From positions 868,001-932,000 of the forward strand of contig AP021858.1 of assembly GCA_017347465.1 (NCBI GenBank): a DNA stretch of 64,000 nt, in the 5' to 3' direction. The notes under the pieces are model-generated. The model saw nothing but the letters and a program-made list of their open reading frames with translations. It made no database searches and was not told the DNA's origin. Made by a program: the position numbers and the translations under genes. Origin of the DNA: Candidatus Nitrosymbiomonas proteolyticus. Its GTDB lineage: Bacteria > Armatimonadota > Fimbriimonadia > Fimbriimonadales > Fimbriimonadaceae. Positions 40,770 through 49,706 of the stretch are shown here, piece after piece. Position 1 is the stretch's first letter. Each line of letters opens with the position of its first letter.

Positions 40770-41599
40770 TGGAGCGGAACATGACGGTTCGCAGGGCTTG
40801 CTGGATGACCGGGATCTCGACTCGCGCTGTTTATGAGGAGCCAGGGCCGGACCGGGACGCTGCGCTCAGGGAAGCACTCAGGAGGGTCTGGCGGCCCAAC
40901 ATGGGCTACCGGATGGCGCACGCCCTGGTGAAGGAGGAGTTCGCTCCCTTGAACCTCAAGCGGGTGCATCGAATCTGGAAGGACGAGCGGCTCGGCCGCA
41001 AGAAGCGATATCGCAAGAAGCGGACCGGGAACCCGGTTCCCCTGTCGGCGGAGCATCCCAACCACGTGTGGACGGTGGACTTTATCCATGATTCCTGCCT
41101 GAGCGGAACGAAGCTGAAGGTGCTTTCGGTGGAGGATGAGTTCACTCGGGAGTGCCTGGCTCTGGAGGTGGCGACGCGGATCAATGCTCGCAAGGTGCGC
41201 GACGTATTGGCTCCGCTCTTTGCCGATCGCGGGGCTCCCCGGTTCGTTCGGAGCGACAACGGCGGCGAGTTCGTTGCCCGGCTGCTCGCGGTGTTTCTCT
41301 CTGAATCCGGTTCGAACAGCCGCTTCATCGATCCGGGCAAACCCTGGCAGAACGGGTTCGTGGAGTCGTTCCACTCGACCCTGCGCCGGGATCACCTCGA
41401 CGTCGAGGTCTTTGTCAATCTGGCCGACGCTCAGATGAAGACGGCGATCTACCGTCGCTACTACAACGAGGTTCGGCCGCATTCGTCGCTTGGCTATCGC
41501 CCCCCGGCGGTGGCCGCGCAGAGTCTGGAGTTCAGTCGGGCTACGCCCTGCCTGCCCCCCAACCCTGCTGGGATATCATCAGCGGAGGTCTACTCTTAA
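40769..41599 (+). CDS. IS3-family transposase OrfB (DDE integrase core)
   Basis: A 276-residue catalytic subunit. The first part has the HTH_21 region (YRMAHALVKEEFAPLNLKRV), then the rve core with Asp in WTVDFIHDSC, Asp in FVRSDNGGEF and Glu in QNGFVESFHSTLRRD, the DDE triad. The end is YYNEVRPHSSLGYRPPA, as usual for IS3 elements. All three catalytic residues are present, so this copy appears intact. It starts with its own ATG in a TGATG overlap, unlike many IS3 members that need a -1 frameshift. Confidence 0.93.
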   Translation: MERNMTVRRACWMTGISTRAVYEEPGPDRDAALREALRRVWRPNMGYRMAHALVKEEFAPLNLKRVHRIWKDERLGRKKRYRKKRTGNPVPLSAEHPNHVWTVDFIHDSCLSGTKLKVLSVEDEFTRECLALEVATRINARKVRDVLAPLFADRGAPRFVRSDNGGEFVARLLAVFLSESGSNSRFIDPGKPWQNGFVESFHSTLRRDHLDVEVFVNLADAQMKTAIYRRYYNEVRPHSSLGYRPPAVAAQSLEFSRATPCLPPNPAGISSAEVYS

Positions 41600-41626
41600 G
41601 ATGTCTTCAACAATGGGGGCTGGCCA

Positions 41627-41787
41627 GGGGGAGAGGCACCAAGGCTGCGAGAGAGTGTCAAAGCTCGCAGGGCATCGGGCGTCTGGGAGGAGCGCTCAGT
41701 TGACAAAGCGACGGAGGCACCCAGCAGGACCGGCAGAACGGCGACGAGGCACTGTGTGCGGAAAGCTGCCAAAGTTGCAGTTTTCAT
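41627..41787 (-). pseudogene. truncated exported-protein gene, cut by the IS
   Basis: Only about 53 codons remain: MKTATLAAFRTQCLVAVLPV and LLGASVALS form a signal peptide, then TERSSQTPDALRAL. The reading frame runs into the IS right end at 41626 and no continuation is seen on the other side. A good promoter precedes the start. The original product is unknown. Confidence 0.6.
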
Positions 41788-41793
41788 AAGGTG

Positions 41794-41822
41794 AGTGTAC
41801 CAATTGGCGATTCTCTTGTCAA
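41794..41822 (-). promoter_or_regulatory. sigma70-type promoter giving a leaderless transcript
   Basis: On the minus strand TTGACA (41817-41822) and TACACT (41794-41799) are separated by 17 bases, and the ATG of the truncated gene begins 6 bases after the -10 box. Transcription would therefore start at or next to the ATG. Confidence 0.7.
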
Positions 41823-42016
41823 GTCCTGAGACGAAGGAGCCAAACCCAAGGCTGGTCAGTTTTCTGGGGGACCAGTCACCTTGGCCCTGCAGGGGAGCCG
41901 GCGGGAGGCAGGGGTATCGGAGCGAGTCTCCCTTCAAAGCGTCGGGAACTGGGGATGGAGCGGTCCTCTGGCGGAGCCAAGCCTCATCACCGAAGAGCGG
42001 CCAAACGACCTATCAC

Positions 42017-42032
42017 TTCTATAATCATAGAA
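42017..42032. promoter_or_regulatory. ArsR operator palindrome
   Basis: TTCTAT and ATAGAA are perfect reverse complements with a 4-base spacer AATC. It lies 8 bases before a CATAAT -10 box (42041-42046) and so overlaps the promoter of arsR. The position fits ArsR repression relieved by arsenite. Confidence 0.65.
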
Positions 42033-42052
42033 ATATCGCGCATAATGGGATC

Positions 42053-42439
42053 ATGGCGACGGATTCCATCGTTCTCCAACTCAAGGCTCTGGGCGAGCCC
42101 ACAAGGCTGAGGATTTTCGAGTTCTTGTGCCGGTGCGCTTGCCCCGTCGGCATCCTCGAGGACGGCTCCGCCACGTGCGAGCTTCCTCAGGCTGCGAGCG
42201 GACGGCCCGTTCAGCCGACGGTCGGCGAGGTGTGCTGTTTCGTGCTCGGCTCCGACCGCATCCCATCGACGCTCAGCTTCCACCTCAAGGAACTCAGAAA
42301 CGCTGGGCTGATTCGCATGGAGAAAGCGGGCCGAAGGCACATCTGCTCGGTCGAGGCCGACGCGGCCAAGAGGCTGGCGGAGTACTTCCATACTCATGTT
42401 CAGGCCATGGAATCTTGTTGCCCTGGAGGCAATTCATGA
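42053..42439 (+). CDS. arsR: ArsR/SmtB-family repressor, probably arsenic-responsive
   Basis: A 128-residue winged-helix repressor: LKALGEPTRLRIFEFLCRCACPVGIL (helices 1-3), then an inserted Cys-containing stretch, GEVCCFVLGS, and the recognition region IPSTLSFHLKELRNAGLIRMEKAGRRHICSV. The Cys residues in CRCACP and the later CC are candidates for arsenite binding, and the C-terminus adds ESCCPGG. The start at 42053 is used because the upstream frame is not protein-like and a -10 box lies six bases before it (leaderless). The stop overlaps the arsM start by ATGA, so one operon is certain. It should repress its own promoter at the palindrome 42017-42032. Confidence 0.9.
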   Translation: MATDSIVLQLKALGEPTRLRIFEFLCRCACPVGILEDGSATCELPQAASGRPVQPTVGEVCCFVLGSDRIPSTLSFHLKELRNAGLIRMEKAGRRHICSVEADAAKRLAEYFHTHVQAMESCCPGGNS

Positions 42440-43287
42440 AAGAACCAACGACCCACGATTCTCCCCCTCAGATCCGCGAACTGGTCAAGGCCGAGTACGC
42501 CAAGACCGCGAGCAAACTCCTCGAAGGAAGGGCCAGTTCGTCGTCCTGCTGCAACTCGACCGGATGCTGCGAATCTGCCGACCCCATCAGTTCGGAGCTC
42601 TACACGGATTCCGACGCCGCAATCGTTCCCAAGGGCGCGCTCGAAGCCTCGCTGGGGTGCGGCAACCCGACCGCGCTCGCCCAGCTTTCCGAGGGCGAAG
42701 TGGTCCTCGACCTCGGGAGCGGGGGCGGCATCGACGTCTTGCTCTCAGCTAGGCGTGTCGGCCCCAACGGGTTCGTTTACGGGCTCGATATGACCGAGGA
42801 GATGCTGGCGCTCGCGGAAAGGCACAAGGCGGAATCGGGGCTGACGAACGTCGAGTTCCTCAAAGGTCACCTCGAGGACATTCCGTTGCCCGACGCCAGC
42901 GTCGATGTCGTCATTTCGAACTGCGTGATCAACCTCTCGGGCGACAAGCCGAAGGCCCTAGCTGAAGCGTTTCGGGTTCTTAGGCCGGGCGGCCGCTTCG
43001 CGGTGTCGGACATGCTTGTCGAGGGCGAACTGTCGGATGAGGTCAAGAATGACGTGAAGCTCCTGGCCGGATGCATTGCCGGCGCGGTTTCCCCTCAGGA
43101 ATACGCCGACCTGCTCGCAGGAGCGGGCTTCACCGGCATCAGCATCGAGGTCACGCGAAGACTGGTTCTTCCCGATGGCGCGACCTGTTGCGAGGACCTC
43201 GTGGAAACGGGCGACTCGCCTTCGGACGCCGGCGTAGCGGTCCTGAGCGCGTTTCTCCGAGCCTCAAAGCCCTCCGATCCGCTATAA
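42436..43287 (+). CDS. arsM: arsenite S-adenosylmethionine methyltransferase
   Basis: A 283-residue enzyme that methylates As(III) to volatile or less toxic forms. The AdoMet-binding motif I is VLDLGSGGGIDVLL, then YGLDMTEEMLALAERHK, ISNCVINLSGDK with a conserved Cys, and AFRVLRPGGRFAVSDML. Arsenic-binding Cys residues are in NCVINL, in GCIAGAVS, and in the TCCEDLV at the C-terminus; the N-terminal CCNSTGCC adds four more. This pattern is that of bacterial ArsM. It lies in a two-gene operon with arsR and is followed by purN after 7 bases, probably on the same transcript. Confidence 0.92.
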   Translation: MKEPTTHDSPPQIRELVKAEYAKTASKLLEGRASSSSCCNSTGCCESADPISSELYTDSDAAIVPKGALEASLGCGNPTALAQLSEGEVVLDLGSGGGIDVLLSARRVGPNGFVYGLDMTEEMLALAERHKAESGLTNVEFLKGHLEDIPLPDASVDVVISNCVINLSGDKPKALAEAFRVLRPGGRFAVSDMLVEGELSDEVKNDVKLLAGCIAGAVSPQEYADLLAGAGFTGISIEVTRRLVLPDGATCCEDLVETGDSPSDAGVAVLSAFLRASKPSDPL

Positions 43288-43294
43288 CAGGGAG

Positions 43295-43885
43295 GTGAAG
43301 CAGGCGCGGCTTGCGATACTCGTCGGACCCAGGGGCAGGGGCAGCAATATGCGAGCCCTTGCCCTTGCGTGTTTTGCAGGCGAACTGACTGCCGAAGTGG
43401 CTGTGGTGGTGTCACCCCGCGACGGGACGCCCGCCGTGGAGTGGGCGCGGGATCACGGCATTACGGTAACGATCCTGGACCCGGGCAGCGAGGGATATGC
43501 AGAGCGATTACTGGGGGCGCTGCGGGAGGCTCAGGTTGGCTGGATTTGCTTGGCCGGTTACCTGCGGCTGCTTCCCGCTGACGTGCTCCGAGGGTTTCCG
43601 CAAAGGGTCCTCAACATCCACCCGGCGCTCCTGCCGAGGCACGGAGGCAAGGGCATGTATGGAATGAAGGTGCATGAGGCCGTGCTCGAATCGGGCGATT
43701 TCGAGTCGGGGTGTACGGTTCACTTCGTCGATGAGCGATATGACGAGGGCGAGATCGTTCATCAACTTCGGTGCCCCATTCTCTCTGGAGACACGCCGGA
43801 GAGCTTGTCGCTGCGAGTCTTGAAGTTGGAGCACTTGGCCTATAAGCAGGCGTTGCAGAAGTTATTGAACGATGGCGAAGAATAA
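43295..43885 (+). CDS. purN: phosphoribosylglycinamide formyltransferase
   Basis: A 196-residue folate enzyme catalysing the third step of purine synthesis, transferring formyl from 10-formyltetrahydrofolate to GAR. The phosphate-binding loop is GPRGRGSNMRAL, the folate-binding and catalytic region is LAGYLRLLP with VLNIHPALLP (Asn and His of the active site), then GGKGMYGMKVHEAVLESG and the VDERYDEGEIVHQ stretch with the catalytic Asp. The length is typical. The start is GTG at 43295 directly after GGGAG; no better start is in frame. It overlaps the acyltransferase gene by 14 bases. Confidence 0.92.
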   Translation: MKQARLAILVGPRGRGSNMRALALACFAGELTAEVAVVVSPRDGTPAVEWARDHGITVTILDPGSEGYAERLLGALREAQVGWICLAGYLRLLPADVLRGFPQRVLNIHPALLPRHGGKGMYGMKVHEAVLESGDFESGCTVHFVDERYDEGEIVHQLRCPILSGDTPESLSLRVLKLEHLAYKQALQKLLNDGEE

Positions 43886-44513
43886 CGATCTCCCGCGTCA
43901 GGTATCGGGTCTGCAACTGTGGATTGCGCGCATTTTCGCCACTCCACTGCTGTGGATTCTCGGTCCCATTCGCGTTCGGGGGGGCTATCGTGTGCCCCGC
44001 GAGGGCGGGCTTTTGGTTCTCTGCAACCACAGGTCCGACATCGACCCGGTACTCGTGCAGTGGGCGTGTCGGCGGCCAATTCATTTCATGGGGAAGAGCG
44101 AGCTGTTCGAGATGCGAGGTTTAGGGCGAGTGATGAGGTCCTTCGGGGCTTTCGCGGTTCGCAGAGGAGAACCCGACCGCGCGGCCATCCGAATCGCCGT
44201 CGAGCTTCTGAAGGATGGGCGGTGCGTTTGCGTGTTTCCCGAGGGCCAACTCACGGAGGACGGAGACTTGCAGGAGATCAAGCCCGGCGTCGCGCTGATT
44301 GCGAGAATGGCGGGGGTGCGTTCGATTTGCGCGGGGATCGTGGGTTCGGAGCGGATTCTGCCCTATGGCAAGCTGATCCCGAGGCCAGCGTTCGGTGGCG
44401 TCGAGGTGAACTGGGGTGAACCCTTAGAGTGCGGGCAGATCACCCAAGCTGGCGAGTATATCGCTTGGGTCGAGGGACAGCTACGCTCGCTGGCCCACCC
44501 GGAGTCCGACTGA
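43872..44513 (+). CDS. PlsC-like 1-acylglycerol-3-phosphate acyltransferase
   Basis: A 213-residue membrane-associated acyltransferase of phospholipid synthesis. The catalytic HX4D motif is NHRSDIDPV (His about residue 53), followed by a GKSELFEMRGLGRVMRSFGAFAV block, and the second motif VFPEGQLTEDG (about residue 120). The N-terminal helix QLWIARIFATPLLWILGPI anchors it in the membrane. The 14-base overlap with purN implies translational coupling. The gene ends 2 bases before the convergent ctaF stop. plsC is the nearest family name but substrate specificity is not certain. Confidence 0.88.
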   Translation: MAKNNDLPRQVSGLQLWIARIFATPLLWILGPIRVRGGYRVPREGGLLVLCNHRSDIDPVLVQWACRRPIHFMGKSELFEMRGLGRVMRSFGAFAVRRGEPDRAAIRIAVELLKDGRCVCVFPEGQLTEDGDLQEIKPGVALIARMAGVRSICAGIVGSERILPYGKLIPRPAFGGVEVNWGEPLECGQITQAGEYIAWVEGQLRSLAHPESD

Positions 44514-44515
44514 GG

Positions 44516-44932
44516 CTACGGAGCGCCGTAGTATTGCCGAGGAACCTCGCGTCTAGGGTCGCCCGGCGCCTCGCCATGGGTGAACTTCCCTGTCGGAGGA
44601 GACTCCCATCCGGGAATGGGCTCCCAATCTCTCGTCAGGTAATCGCAGAACGTGATCCCCAGAAGGGTAACCCACAGGAACCCCATGACCGCATACACCT
44701 GCGTCAGGCGCGTACTGTACTTGACGCCCATGAAGATCAGGATCACTAGAGTGGCCTTGAGGCAAGCGATCGTCAACGCGACGGTGTTGTTGAACACGCT
44801 TTGCCAAGCGTCGTTGGGCAGGAAGGGCGGCACCAAGGCCGCGACGACGGTCAGGACCATCAAGACCATCAGCGCCCCGAGATTGAGCGCGAGGGTACGG
44901 ACTGGGGTGATGTGATGGTGTTGTTCACTCAT
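44516..44932 (-). CDS. ctaF: cytochrome c oxidase subunit IV-type protein
   Basis: A 138-residue subunit of the caa3 oxidase. Three hydrophobic helices are seen: LNLGALMVLMVLTVVAALV, NNTVALTIACLKATLVILIFMG and VYAVMGFLWVTLLGITFCDY. The middle one contains the K-A-T-L-V pattern of the prokaryotic COX4 family. The C-terminal 30 residues are Pro-rich and soluble. It is the last gene of the oxidase operon, 4 bases after ctaE. A 6-bp hairpin, CTACGG-AGCG-CCGTAG, covers its stop at 44516-44531 between the convergent genes and may help terminate both transcripts. Confidence 0.9.
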   Translation of the reverse strand: MSEQHHHITPVRTLALNLGALMVLMVLTVVAALVPPFLPNDAWQSVFNNTVALTIACLKATLVILIFMGVKYSTRLTQVYAVMGFLWVTLLGITFCDYLTRDWEPIPGWESPPTGKFTHGEAPGDPRREVPRQYYGAP

Positions 44933-44936
44933 GGTC

Positions 44937-45644
44937 TTACTGCGGCATCAAGTAAAAGAGCGGGAAGAGGAAGATCCACACGAGGTCGACGAAGTGCCAA
45001 TACAGGCCGACCATTTCCGTCGGGATATACGACTCGACGAGCTTGCTTTTCCTTGCCGTAAGGAGCATCAGCGTCCCGATGCAGATGATGCCGATCACGA
45101 CGTGGAGGCCATGCAGGCCGGTCATTCCGAAGTACAGCGAGAAGAACAGTTCGGCGATCCCCGCGGGCACGACTCCAGCTTCGCCAGCGGCCTCCCACCG
45201 AAAACCGGGACCGGGGACATGTCCCACATGGAACTTGTGCGCCCACTCGAAGTACTTGACGATCAAGAAGCCGAAGGCGCAGGCCAGAGTCAGCCCCAGC
45301 CAGAGGAGCTGTTTCTGCCGAGCCTTCTTTTGGGCGAAGTGGACGGCCATCGCTACGGCAAACGAACTGAACAGCAGGATGACCGTGTTGAGCCCACCGA
45401 GCGCCACGTTGAGTTCCTTGTGAACCAAGTAGAACTGGGGCTGGAATTGCCAGCGGTAGAGCAAATAGGCGAAGAACAACGGGCCGAAGAACATCACTTC
45501 CGTGACGAGGAACGACCACATCCCGACGATGTAGGATTCGTTCTGCTGTTCGATCGATTCGAACTGGTGGAAGACGCCGTCGGCGTGTCCTTGCTCGGTG
45601 TGTTCAGCGATTGCTTCGACTGCCATAGGTCCGTTATCTCCCAT
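44937..45644 (-). CDS. ctaE: cytochrome c oxidase subunit III
   Basis: A 235-residue membrane subunit of the oxidase, stabilising subunit I. Seven hydrophobic helices are visible. Family marks are [19 protein letters not shown] (first helix, here with the MW-x-FL-x-E pattern), [32 protein letters not shown] and [13 protein letters not shown] at the C-terminus. The open frame starts at 45644 and overlaps the ctaD stop by 11 bases; an ATG at 45626, behind a GGGAG, is the alternative start. It is co-transcribed with ctaC, ctaD and ctaF. Confidence 0.93.
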   Translation of the reverse strand: MGDNGPMAVEAIAEHTEQGHADGVFHQFESIEQQNESYIVGMWSFLVTEVMFFGPLFFAYLLYRWQFQPQFYLVHKELNVALGGLNTVILLFSSFAVAMAVHFAQKKARQKQLLWLGLTLACAFGFLIVKYFEWAHKFHVGHVPGPGFRWEAAGEAGVVPAGIAELFFSLYFGMTGLHGLHVVIGIICIGTLMLLTARKSKLVESYIPTEMVGLYWHFVDLVWIFLFPLFYLMPQ

Positions 45645-47328
45645 GAGGAAGGTCGCCAGCAGCGATCCGCTCGACTTCCGTGGTCACTTCTTCGTCGGCC
45701 TCGGGGTCGTATTCGTAAGCTTCTTCGGTAACGACCGGCGTGGTTTCGAAGTTGAAGGTTGGGGGTGGCGACGCGGTCTGCCATTCGAGTCCCTTCGCCG
45801 CCCAGGGATTGGGGCCGACTTTGGGGCCGCGCTTGAGCGACCAAAGCAGATAGAACAGCGGCATGGCATACCCGACCGCCAAGATCGAAGAGCCCGCGCT
45901 CGACATCACGTGCCACACCTGAAATTCGGGCGCGAAGTGGTAGTAGTGATACCGTCGGGGCATCCCCAAGTAGCCCAGGACGAATTGGGGCAAGAAGGTG
46001 AGGTTGAACCCGACAAAGATGATCGTGGCGGACAGTTTGCCCCAACTGTCGGCGTACATCCGTCCGGTCATCTTCGGCCACCAGAAGTGGACCCCGCCCA
46101 GCATCGCCATCACCGCGCCGCCCACCATAACGTAGTGGAAGTGCGCCACCACGAAGTACGTGTCATGGAGGTGGATGTCGGTGGCCATCGACGAGAGGTA
46201 GAGCCCGGTCAGGCCTCCGATCAAGAAGAGCCCCATGAACCCGATGGCGTAGAACATCGGCGTGTTGAATCTGACGCTGCCCTTGTAGATGGTCGTAGCC
46301 CAGTTGAAAATCTTGATCGCTGAAGGCACTGCGACGAGGAACGAGATGATCGAGAAGACCATCCCTTGGTACATCGACTGGCCGCTGACGAAGAGGTGGT
46401 GGCCCCACACCAGGAACCCCAGCCCCCCAATGGCGAGCGAGGAGAACGCGATGAAGCTGTAGCCGAAGATCTTGCGCCGAGAAAAGCACGTGATGAGCTC
46501 GCTCATCACGCTGAACGCGGGCAGGATCATGATGTAAACGGCGGGGTGCGAATAGAACCAAAACAGGTGCTGAAACAGCACGGGGTCGCCGCCCAGTTCG
46601 GGGCTGAAGAACCCGAGTTTGAGAACTCTCTCTCCCGCGAGCATGAGGAGCGTGATTGCGATGACCGGGGTCCCGAGGATGATGACGACGCTGGTTGCGT
46701 AGTGCCCCCAGACGAAGAGCGGAAGCCGAAACCAAGTGAGTCCCGGCGCGCGCATCTTGTGGATGGTCACGATGAAGTTGATCGCCGTGAAGATCGAGGA
46801 GAACCCGGCAAGGAACGCCGCGCCGATCGTCAAGCCGACTTGCGAGTTGCTGTAGATGCTGCTGTAGGGCGTGTAGAACGTCCAGCCCGTGTCGACGCCT
46901 CCGGTGAGCATGGCGATGACCGCAAGGACGCCCGCTGCGACGTACACGTACCAACTCAGCAGATTGAGTCGGGGAAACGCGAGATCGCGCGCGCCAATCA
47001 TCATGGGGATCAAGAAGTTCCCCAGCGTGGCCGGGATCATCGGGATGAGGAAGAAGAACACCATCACCACGCCGTGCATGGTGAAAATCTTGTTGTAGGT
47101 GTCGTTCTCCATCAGCGTGCCCTTAGGCACCATCAGCTCGAGGCGGATCATCGAAGCGGCCCACGCGCCGACCGTGAAAAACACGGTGATCGAGACGAGG
47201 TACAGCAGGGCGATTCGCTTGTGGTCCGTCGTGAGGAGCCACGATGCGATCGTGTTGCCGTTGGTCAGGTAGTTGCTCTGGGGGGCGGCGGGTTCAGCCG
47301 CGCCGTGTTGCGTAGAAACCGTGCTCAT
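45634..47328 (-). CDS. ctaD: cytochrome c oxidase subunit I
   Basis: The 564-residue catalytic subunit of the caa3-type oxidase, holding low-spin heme a and the heme a3-CuB centre where O2 is reduced to water. Conserved motifs: [14 protein letters not shown] (His for heme), [16 protein letters not shown] with the His-Pro-x-x-Tyr of CuB and its cross-linked Tyr, the WGHHLFVSG His pair, and [17 protein letters not shown] with heme ligands. Twelve helices are present, with an extended C-terminal tail of about 50 residues rich in acidic residues. It starts in an overlap with the ctaC stop. Confidence 0.96.
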   Translation of the reverse strand: MSTVSTQHGAAEPAAPQSNYLTNGNTIASWLLTTDHKRIALLYLVSITVFFTVGAWAASMIRLELMVPKGTLMENDTYNKIFTMHGVVMVFFFLIPMIPATLGNFLIPMMIGARDLAFPRLNLLSWYVYVAAGVLAVIAMLTGGVDTGWTFYTPYSSIYSNSQVGLTIGAAFLAGFSSIFTAINFIVTIHKMRAPGLTWFRLPLFVWGHYATSVVIILGTPVIAITLLMLAGERVLKLGFFSPELGGDPVLFQHLFWFYSHPAVYIMILPAFSVMSELITCFSRRKIFGYSFIAFSSLAIGGLGFLVWGHHLFVSGQSMYQGMVFSIISFLVAVPSAIKIFNWATTIYKGSVRFNTPMFYAIGFMGLFLIGGLTGLYLSSMATDIHLHDTYFVVAHFHYVMVGGAVMAMLGGVHFWWPKMTGRMYADSWGKLSATIIFVGFNLTFLPQFVLGYLGMPRRYHYYHFAPEFQVWHVMSSAGSSILAVGYAMPLFYLLWSLKRGPKVGPNPWAAKGLEWQTASPPPTFNFETTPVVTEEAYEYDPEADEEVTTEVERIAAGDLPHGR

Positions 47329-48326
47329 CGACTTTCACCACCTTGCGCATCCGCTTCAGACTCCGTGACTGCGAGCTTTTCGGGAGCGGCTCCGAGCGTC
47401 TGGACATAGGCGAAGAGCTCCAAGACCTGGTCCTCTGAAAGCTGCTGGCCGTAGTCCGGCATCGTCTTCCCATAGCCCCGAGTGAGTCTGCGGTAGGGGT
47501 CCAGGAGCGACTCGCGGAAGTAGGTCAGGTCCCCGTTGGCCGTCGACCCGTCAGCGATCGGATGCGCCGCTCCAGTCCAATTGAAGAGCGAAGGCGCTTC
47601 GAGGCTATCTTGGGGGCCGTGGCACGAGCCGCATCGGAACTGATCCCAAAGCCTCTTGCCGTTGGCGACGGGAGTCCGGTTCGCTGCAGCGATCTTCGTT
47701 CCCTCGTTCGCCAGCCACGCTTCATACTCGGCGGGTTCCATCACATACACATATCCGCCCATTTCGGAGTGCTGGGTCCCGCAGTATTCGGCGCAAAACA
47801 GGTTGTACTTGCCGGGTTTCGTTGCCGTGAACCACTGGAGCGTGTACCTGCCCGGGATCACGTCCTGCTTCGTTCGGAACTGAGGGATGAAGAAACTGTG
47901 CAATACGTCTTGCGAGATCATGATGAGCCGCACGGGCTTGCCGACCGGCACGTGCAGGGTGTTGTTCTCTCTCACTCCGTTCGGATGCTGGATGTGCCAC
48001 ATCCACTGCTTTCCGATCACGTAGATGTCCATCGCGTCCTTCGGCGGAACGCGCGCGTCGACGAAGAGCTTTGCGGCCCAGAAGAACATCATCACGCCCA
48101 GCACGAGCGGAATCACCGTCCAGGTGGCTTCGAGCAGCATGTGCGACGTCGGCGCGTTCTTGCGGTTGACCTTGGCGCCCTTGCGGTAGCGAATCGCAAA
48201 CCCCAGGACCATGATGAGGACGACCGTGGTGAAAAACACCGTGAGCGCCGTGGTCGCCCAAAACAGCAGGTCATACTGCTTGGCGAATTCGGACGCTTGT
48301 TCCGGGGCGATGGGAAGGTTAAACAT
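47325..48326 (-). CDS. ctaC: cytochrome c oxidase subunit II with fused cytochrome c domain
   Basis: A 333-residue caa3-type subunit II. Two N-terminal helices ([35 protein letters not shown]) anchor it. The periplasmic cupredoxin domain carries the CuA site: [12 protein letters not shown] (His) and [13 protein letters not shown] (two Cys, Glu, His, Met). The last 100 residues are a cytochrome c with a CGSCHG heme site (RCGSCHG) and the C-terminal methionine candidate in KTMPDYG, so electrons pass directly from this domain into CuA. The fusion defines the caa3 type. It is preceded by SCO by 16 bases and overlaps ctaD by 4. Confidence 0.95.
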   Translation of the reverse strand: MFNLPIAPEQASEFAKQYDLLFWATTALTVFFTTVVLIMVLGFAIRYRKGAKVNRKNAPTSHMLLEATWTVIPLVLGVMMFFWAAKLFVDARVPPKDAMDIYVIGKQWMWHIQHPNGVRENNTLHVPVGKPVRLIMISQDVLHSFFIPQFRTKQDVIPGRYTLQWFTATKPGKYNLFCAEYCGTQHSEMGGYVYVMEPAEYEAWLANEGTKIAAANRTPVANGKRLWDQFRCGSCHGPQDSLEAPSLFNWTGAAHPIADGSTANGDLTYFRESLLDPYRRLTRGYGKTMPDYGQQLSEDQVLELFAYVQTLGAAPEKLAVTESEADAQGGESR

Positions 48327-48342
48327 GGCAGCGACCCGAGGG

Positions 48343-49206
48343 CTACTCGGCCGTTTCTCCTCCTTCGGCGGCCTTGTCGGACTTCTGAGCGGGGGCGGTC
48401 CGGTACTTGTAGGAAAGGAACCCGATCGAGATTCCGAGGATCAACACCGTCGCGGCGCCTAGCGCTTTGAGCACGTTCTCGACGACGATGCGGTATTTGC
48501 CCGACTTAGGGTCGTACTTCCAGCAGCCGAAAAGAAGCTCTTCGCTTCGCTCCCCGATCTGGTTGCTTTGGGCTGCCGAAACGGAATCCATGAAGATTTT
48601 GGCCGGATACGTCACGCCGAAAATGTACTGGCTGGTGCGCCCTTCCGGCGTCAGAACGACGATTCCGGCAGGGTGCGCAAGCTCGTCGGTTTCGAAGTCG
48701 TAGACGTATCGGAATCCGACCGGCTTGGTTACCGACTGGATCGCGTCCCAACTCCCCGAAAGGAAGTGGAATCCATCCTCAAAACCCTCCTCCTTGTAGA
48801 CCTCCATCCAAAAAGCCTTCGCATCGGCGGCCATTTGGGGCGTCTCCTTGGGGTGAACGCTGAGAATCACGACCTCGAAGTCCTCGCGCGGCTTGATCTT
48901 CTTCTGCGCGTTCAGCATCTTGATGACGCCGTCGCGGATCAGGAGGCAGGAGCCCTTGCAGCCATAGAAAAGGGGCACGAGAACGACCGGTTTCTCTTTG
49001 AAGTAGTCGCCGAGCGCTACCTTCTTGCCGGACTCGTCGAGGAACTCCGCCGAGAGGGGCACCTGCGCGCCGAGGTTCTGGTCGAGCCCGATCTTGTCCG
49101 TAATCGGGGTCTTACCGCGCTGGGCCAGCAGCACCCCTGGGAGCGCGCAAAGGAGGGCGATCCCTGCGAGGTGCTTCCAGCCGAAGTGCGAGATTCGTGT
49201 CGTCAT
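48343..49206 (-). CDS. SCO1/SenC family copper chaperone for the oxidase
   Basis: A 287-residue exported thioredoxin-like protein that delivers copper to the CuA site of subunit II. The signal peptide is HLAGIALLCALPGVLLAQR. The copper-binding motif is FYGCKGSCLLI (CxxxC, about residue 91-95), and the conserved His is in ELAHPAGIVV. The C-terminal residues 255-275 (AATVLILGISIGFLSYKY) form an additional membrane helix, so both ends may be membrane bound. The start at 49206 overlaps the upstream gene stop by ATGA; the open frame extends further but that part belongs to the upstream gene. Its place directly before ctaC fits its role. Confidence 0.9.
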   Translation of the reverse strand: MTTRISHFGWKHLAGIALLCALPGVLLAQRGKTPITDKIGLDQNLGAQVPLSAEFLDESGKKVALGDYFKEKPVVLVPLFYGCKGSCLLIRDGVIKMLNAQKKIKPREDFEVVILSVHPKETPQMAADAKAFWMEVYKEEGFEDGFHFLSGSWDAIQSVTKPVGFRYVYDFETDELAHPAGIVVLTPEGRTSQYIFGVTYPAKIFMDSVSAAQSNQIGERSEELLFGCWKYDPKSGKYRIVVENVLKALGAATVLILGISIGFLSYKYRTAPAQKSDKAAEGGETAE

Positions 49207-49706
49207 AGAGTCGTTCCTGAGCTTGCTCCGGCTGCGGGCCGCGCGGGCCGGGGCTGGTCGCCGGCGGGTTGTTCTTCCGAGCGGGCCTCCTCGCGCGTCA
49301 TGGGCCGTCCGATTTCGGGCATACCTTGGGTGGCGAGAATCTGCATCGCGCGTTGGATCGGGATATGGGCGACGCCGCGCTCTGGGTCCACCCAACCGTA
49401 AGAGTTCAGCGCATGGTCCTGCTCGCGAAGCATCTGCATGATGTCTTTCTTGGCCGTGATGTTGGATTGCAGAATTGGGTTCGGGTAGGGAGGACGTTCC
49501 ACTTCCACCGATCGGCTTTCCGCAACGCTACCTGAGAACACCTCGACTCCCTTGAAGATGTAAACGACCGCGAGGATCGTGAGCGTGGTCCCAAGAAAGA
49601 AGCCAGCGGTCCACTTGATCAGCGGCACGATTTCGATGTCGCGCTTTTCGTAGCCGTCCACGGCCTGCGTGCCGGCATTGATGGCTTCGTTGTCCATCTC
49701 ATGCAT
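49203..49706 (-). CDS. small membrane protein of Alternative Complex III/oxidase clusters
   Basis: A 167-residue protein with one N-terminal membrane helix (KWTAGFFLGTTLTILAVVYIF) and a soluble domain that contains YGWVDPERGVAHIPIQRAM (about residues 103-121). This YGWVD..G..(H/R)IPI..AM pattern recurs in proteins encoded beside ACIII and oxidase genes in several phyla and is otherwise uncharacterised. The C-terminal 40 residues are Pro/Ala/Glu-rich and disordered. It overlaps actF by 8 bases and the SCO gene by 4. An assembly or linking role between ACIII and the oxidase is inferred from position only. Confidence 0.75.
   Translation of the reverse strand: MHEMDNEAINAGTQAVDGYEKRDIEIVPLIKWTAGFFLGTTLTILAVVYIFKGVEVFSGSVAESRSVEVERPPYPNPILQSNITAKKDIMQMLREQDHALNSYGWVDPERGVAHIPIQRAMQILATQGMPEIGRPMTREEARSEEQPAGDQPRPARPAAGASSGTTL

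Larger units (their letters stand above)
40400..41626 (+). mobile_element. IS3-family insertion sequence
   Basis: A 1227-base element with imperfect terminal inverted repeats: left TGGTCTGCCCCCCAAAATTG, right (reverse complement) TGGCCAGCCCCCATTGTTG, both continuing GAAGAC. It holds two overlapping transposase genes. No clear target duplication is visible: the flanks are TTC on the left and GGG on the right. It is inserted between a transposase remnant and a truncated exported-protein gene, so earlier rearrangement occurred here. Confidence 0.88.

Noticed and set aside
40397-41629. Target-site duplication of the IS3 element
   Set aside because: Flanking triplets differ (TTC and GGG), so none can be claimed.
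46366-47409. Open frame of 347 codons opposite ctaD
   Set aside because: Charged, repetitive composition antisense to a certain gene; no motif or start signal.
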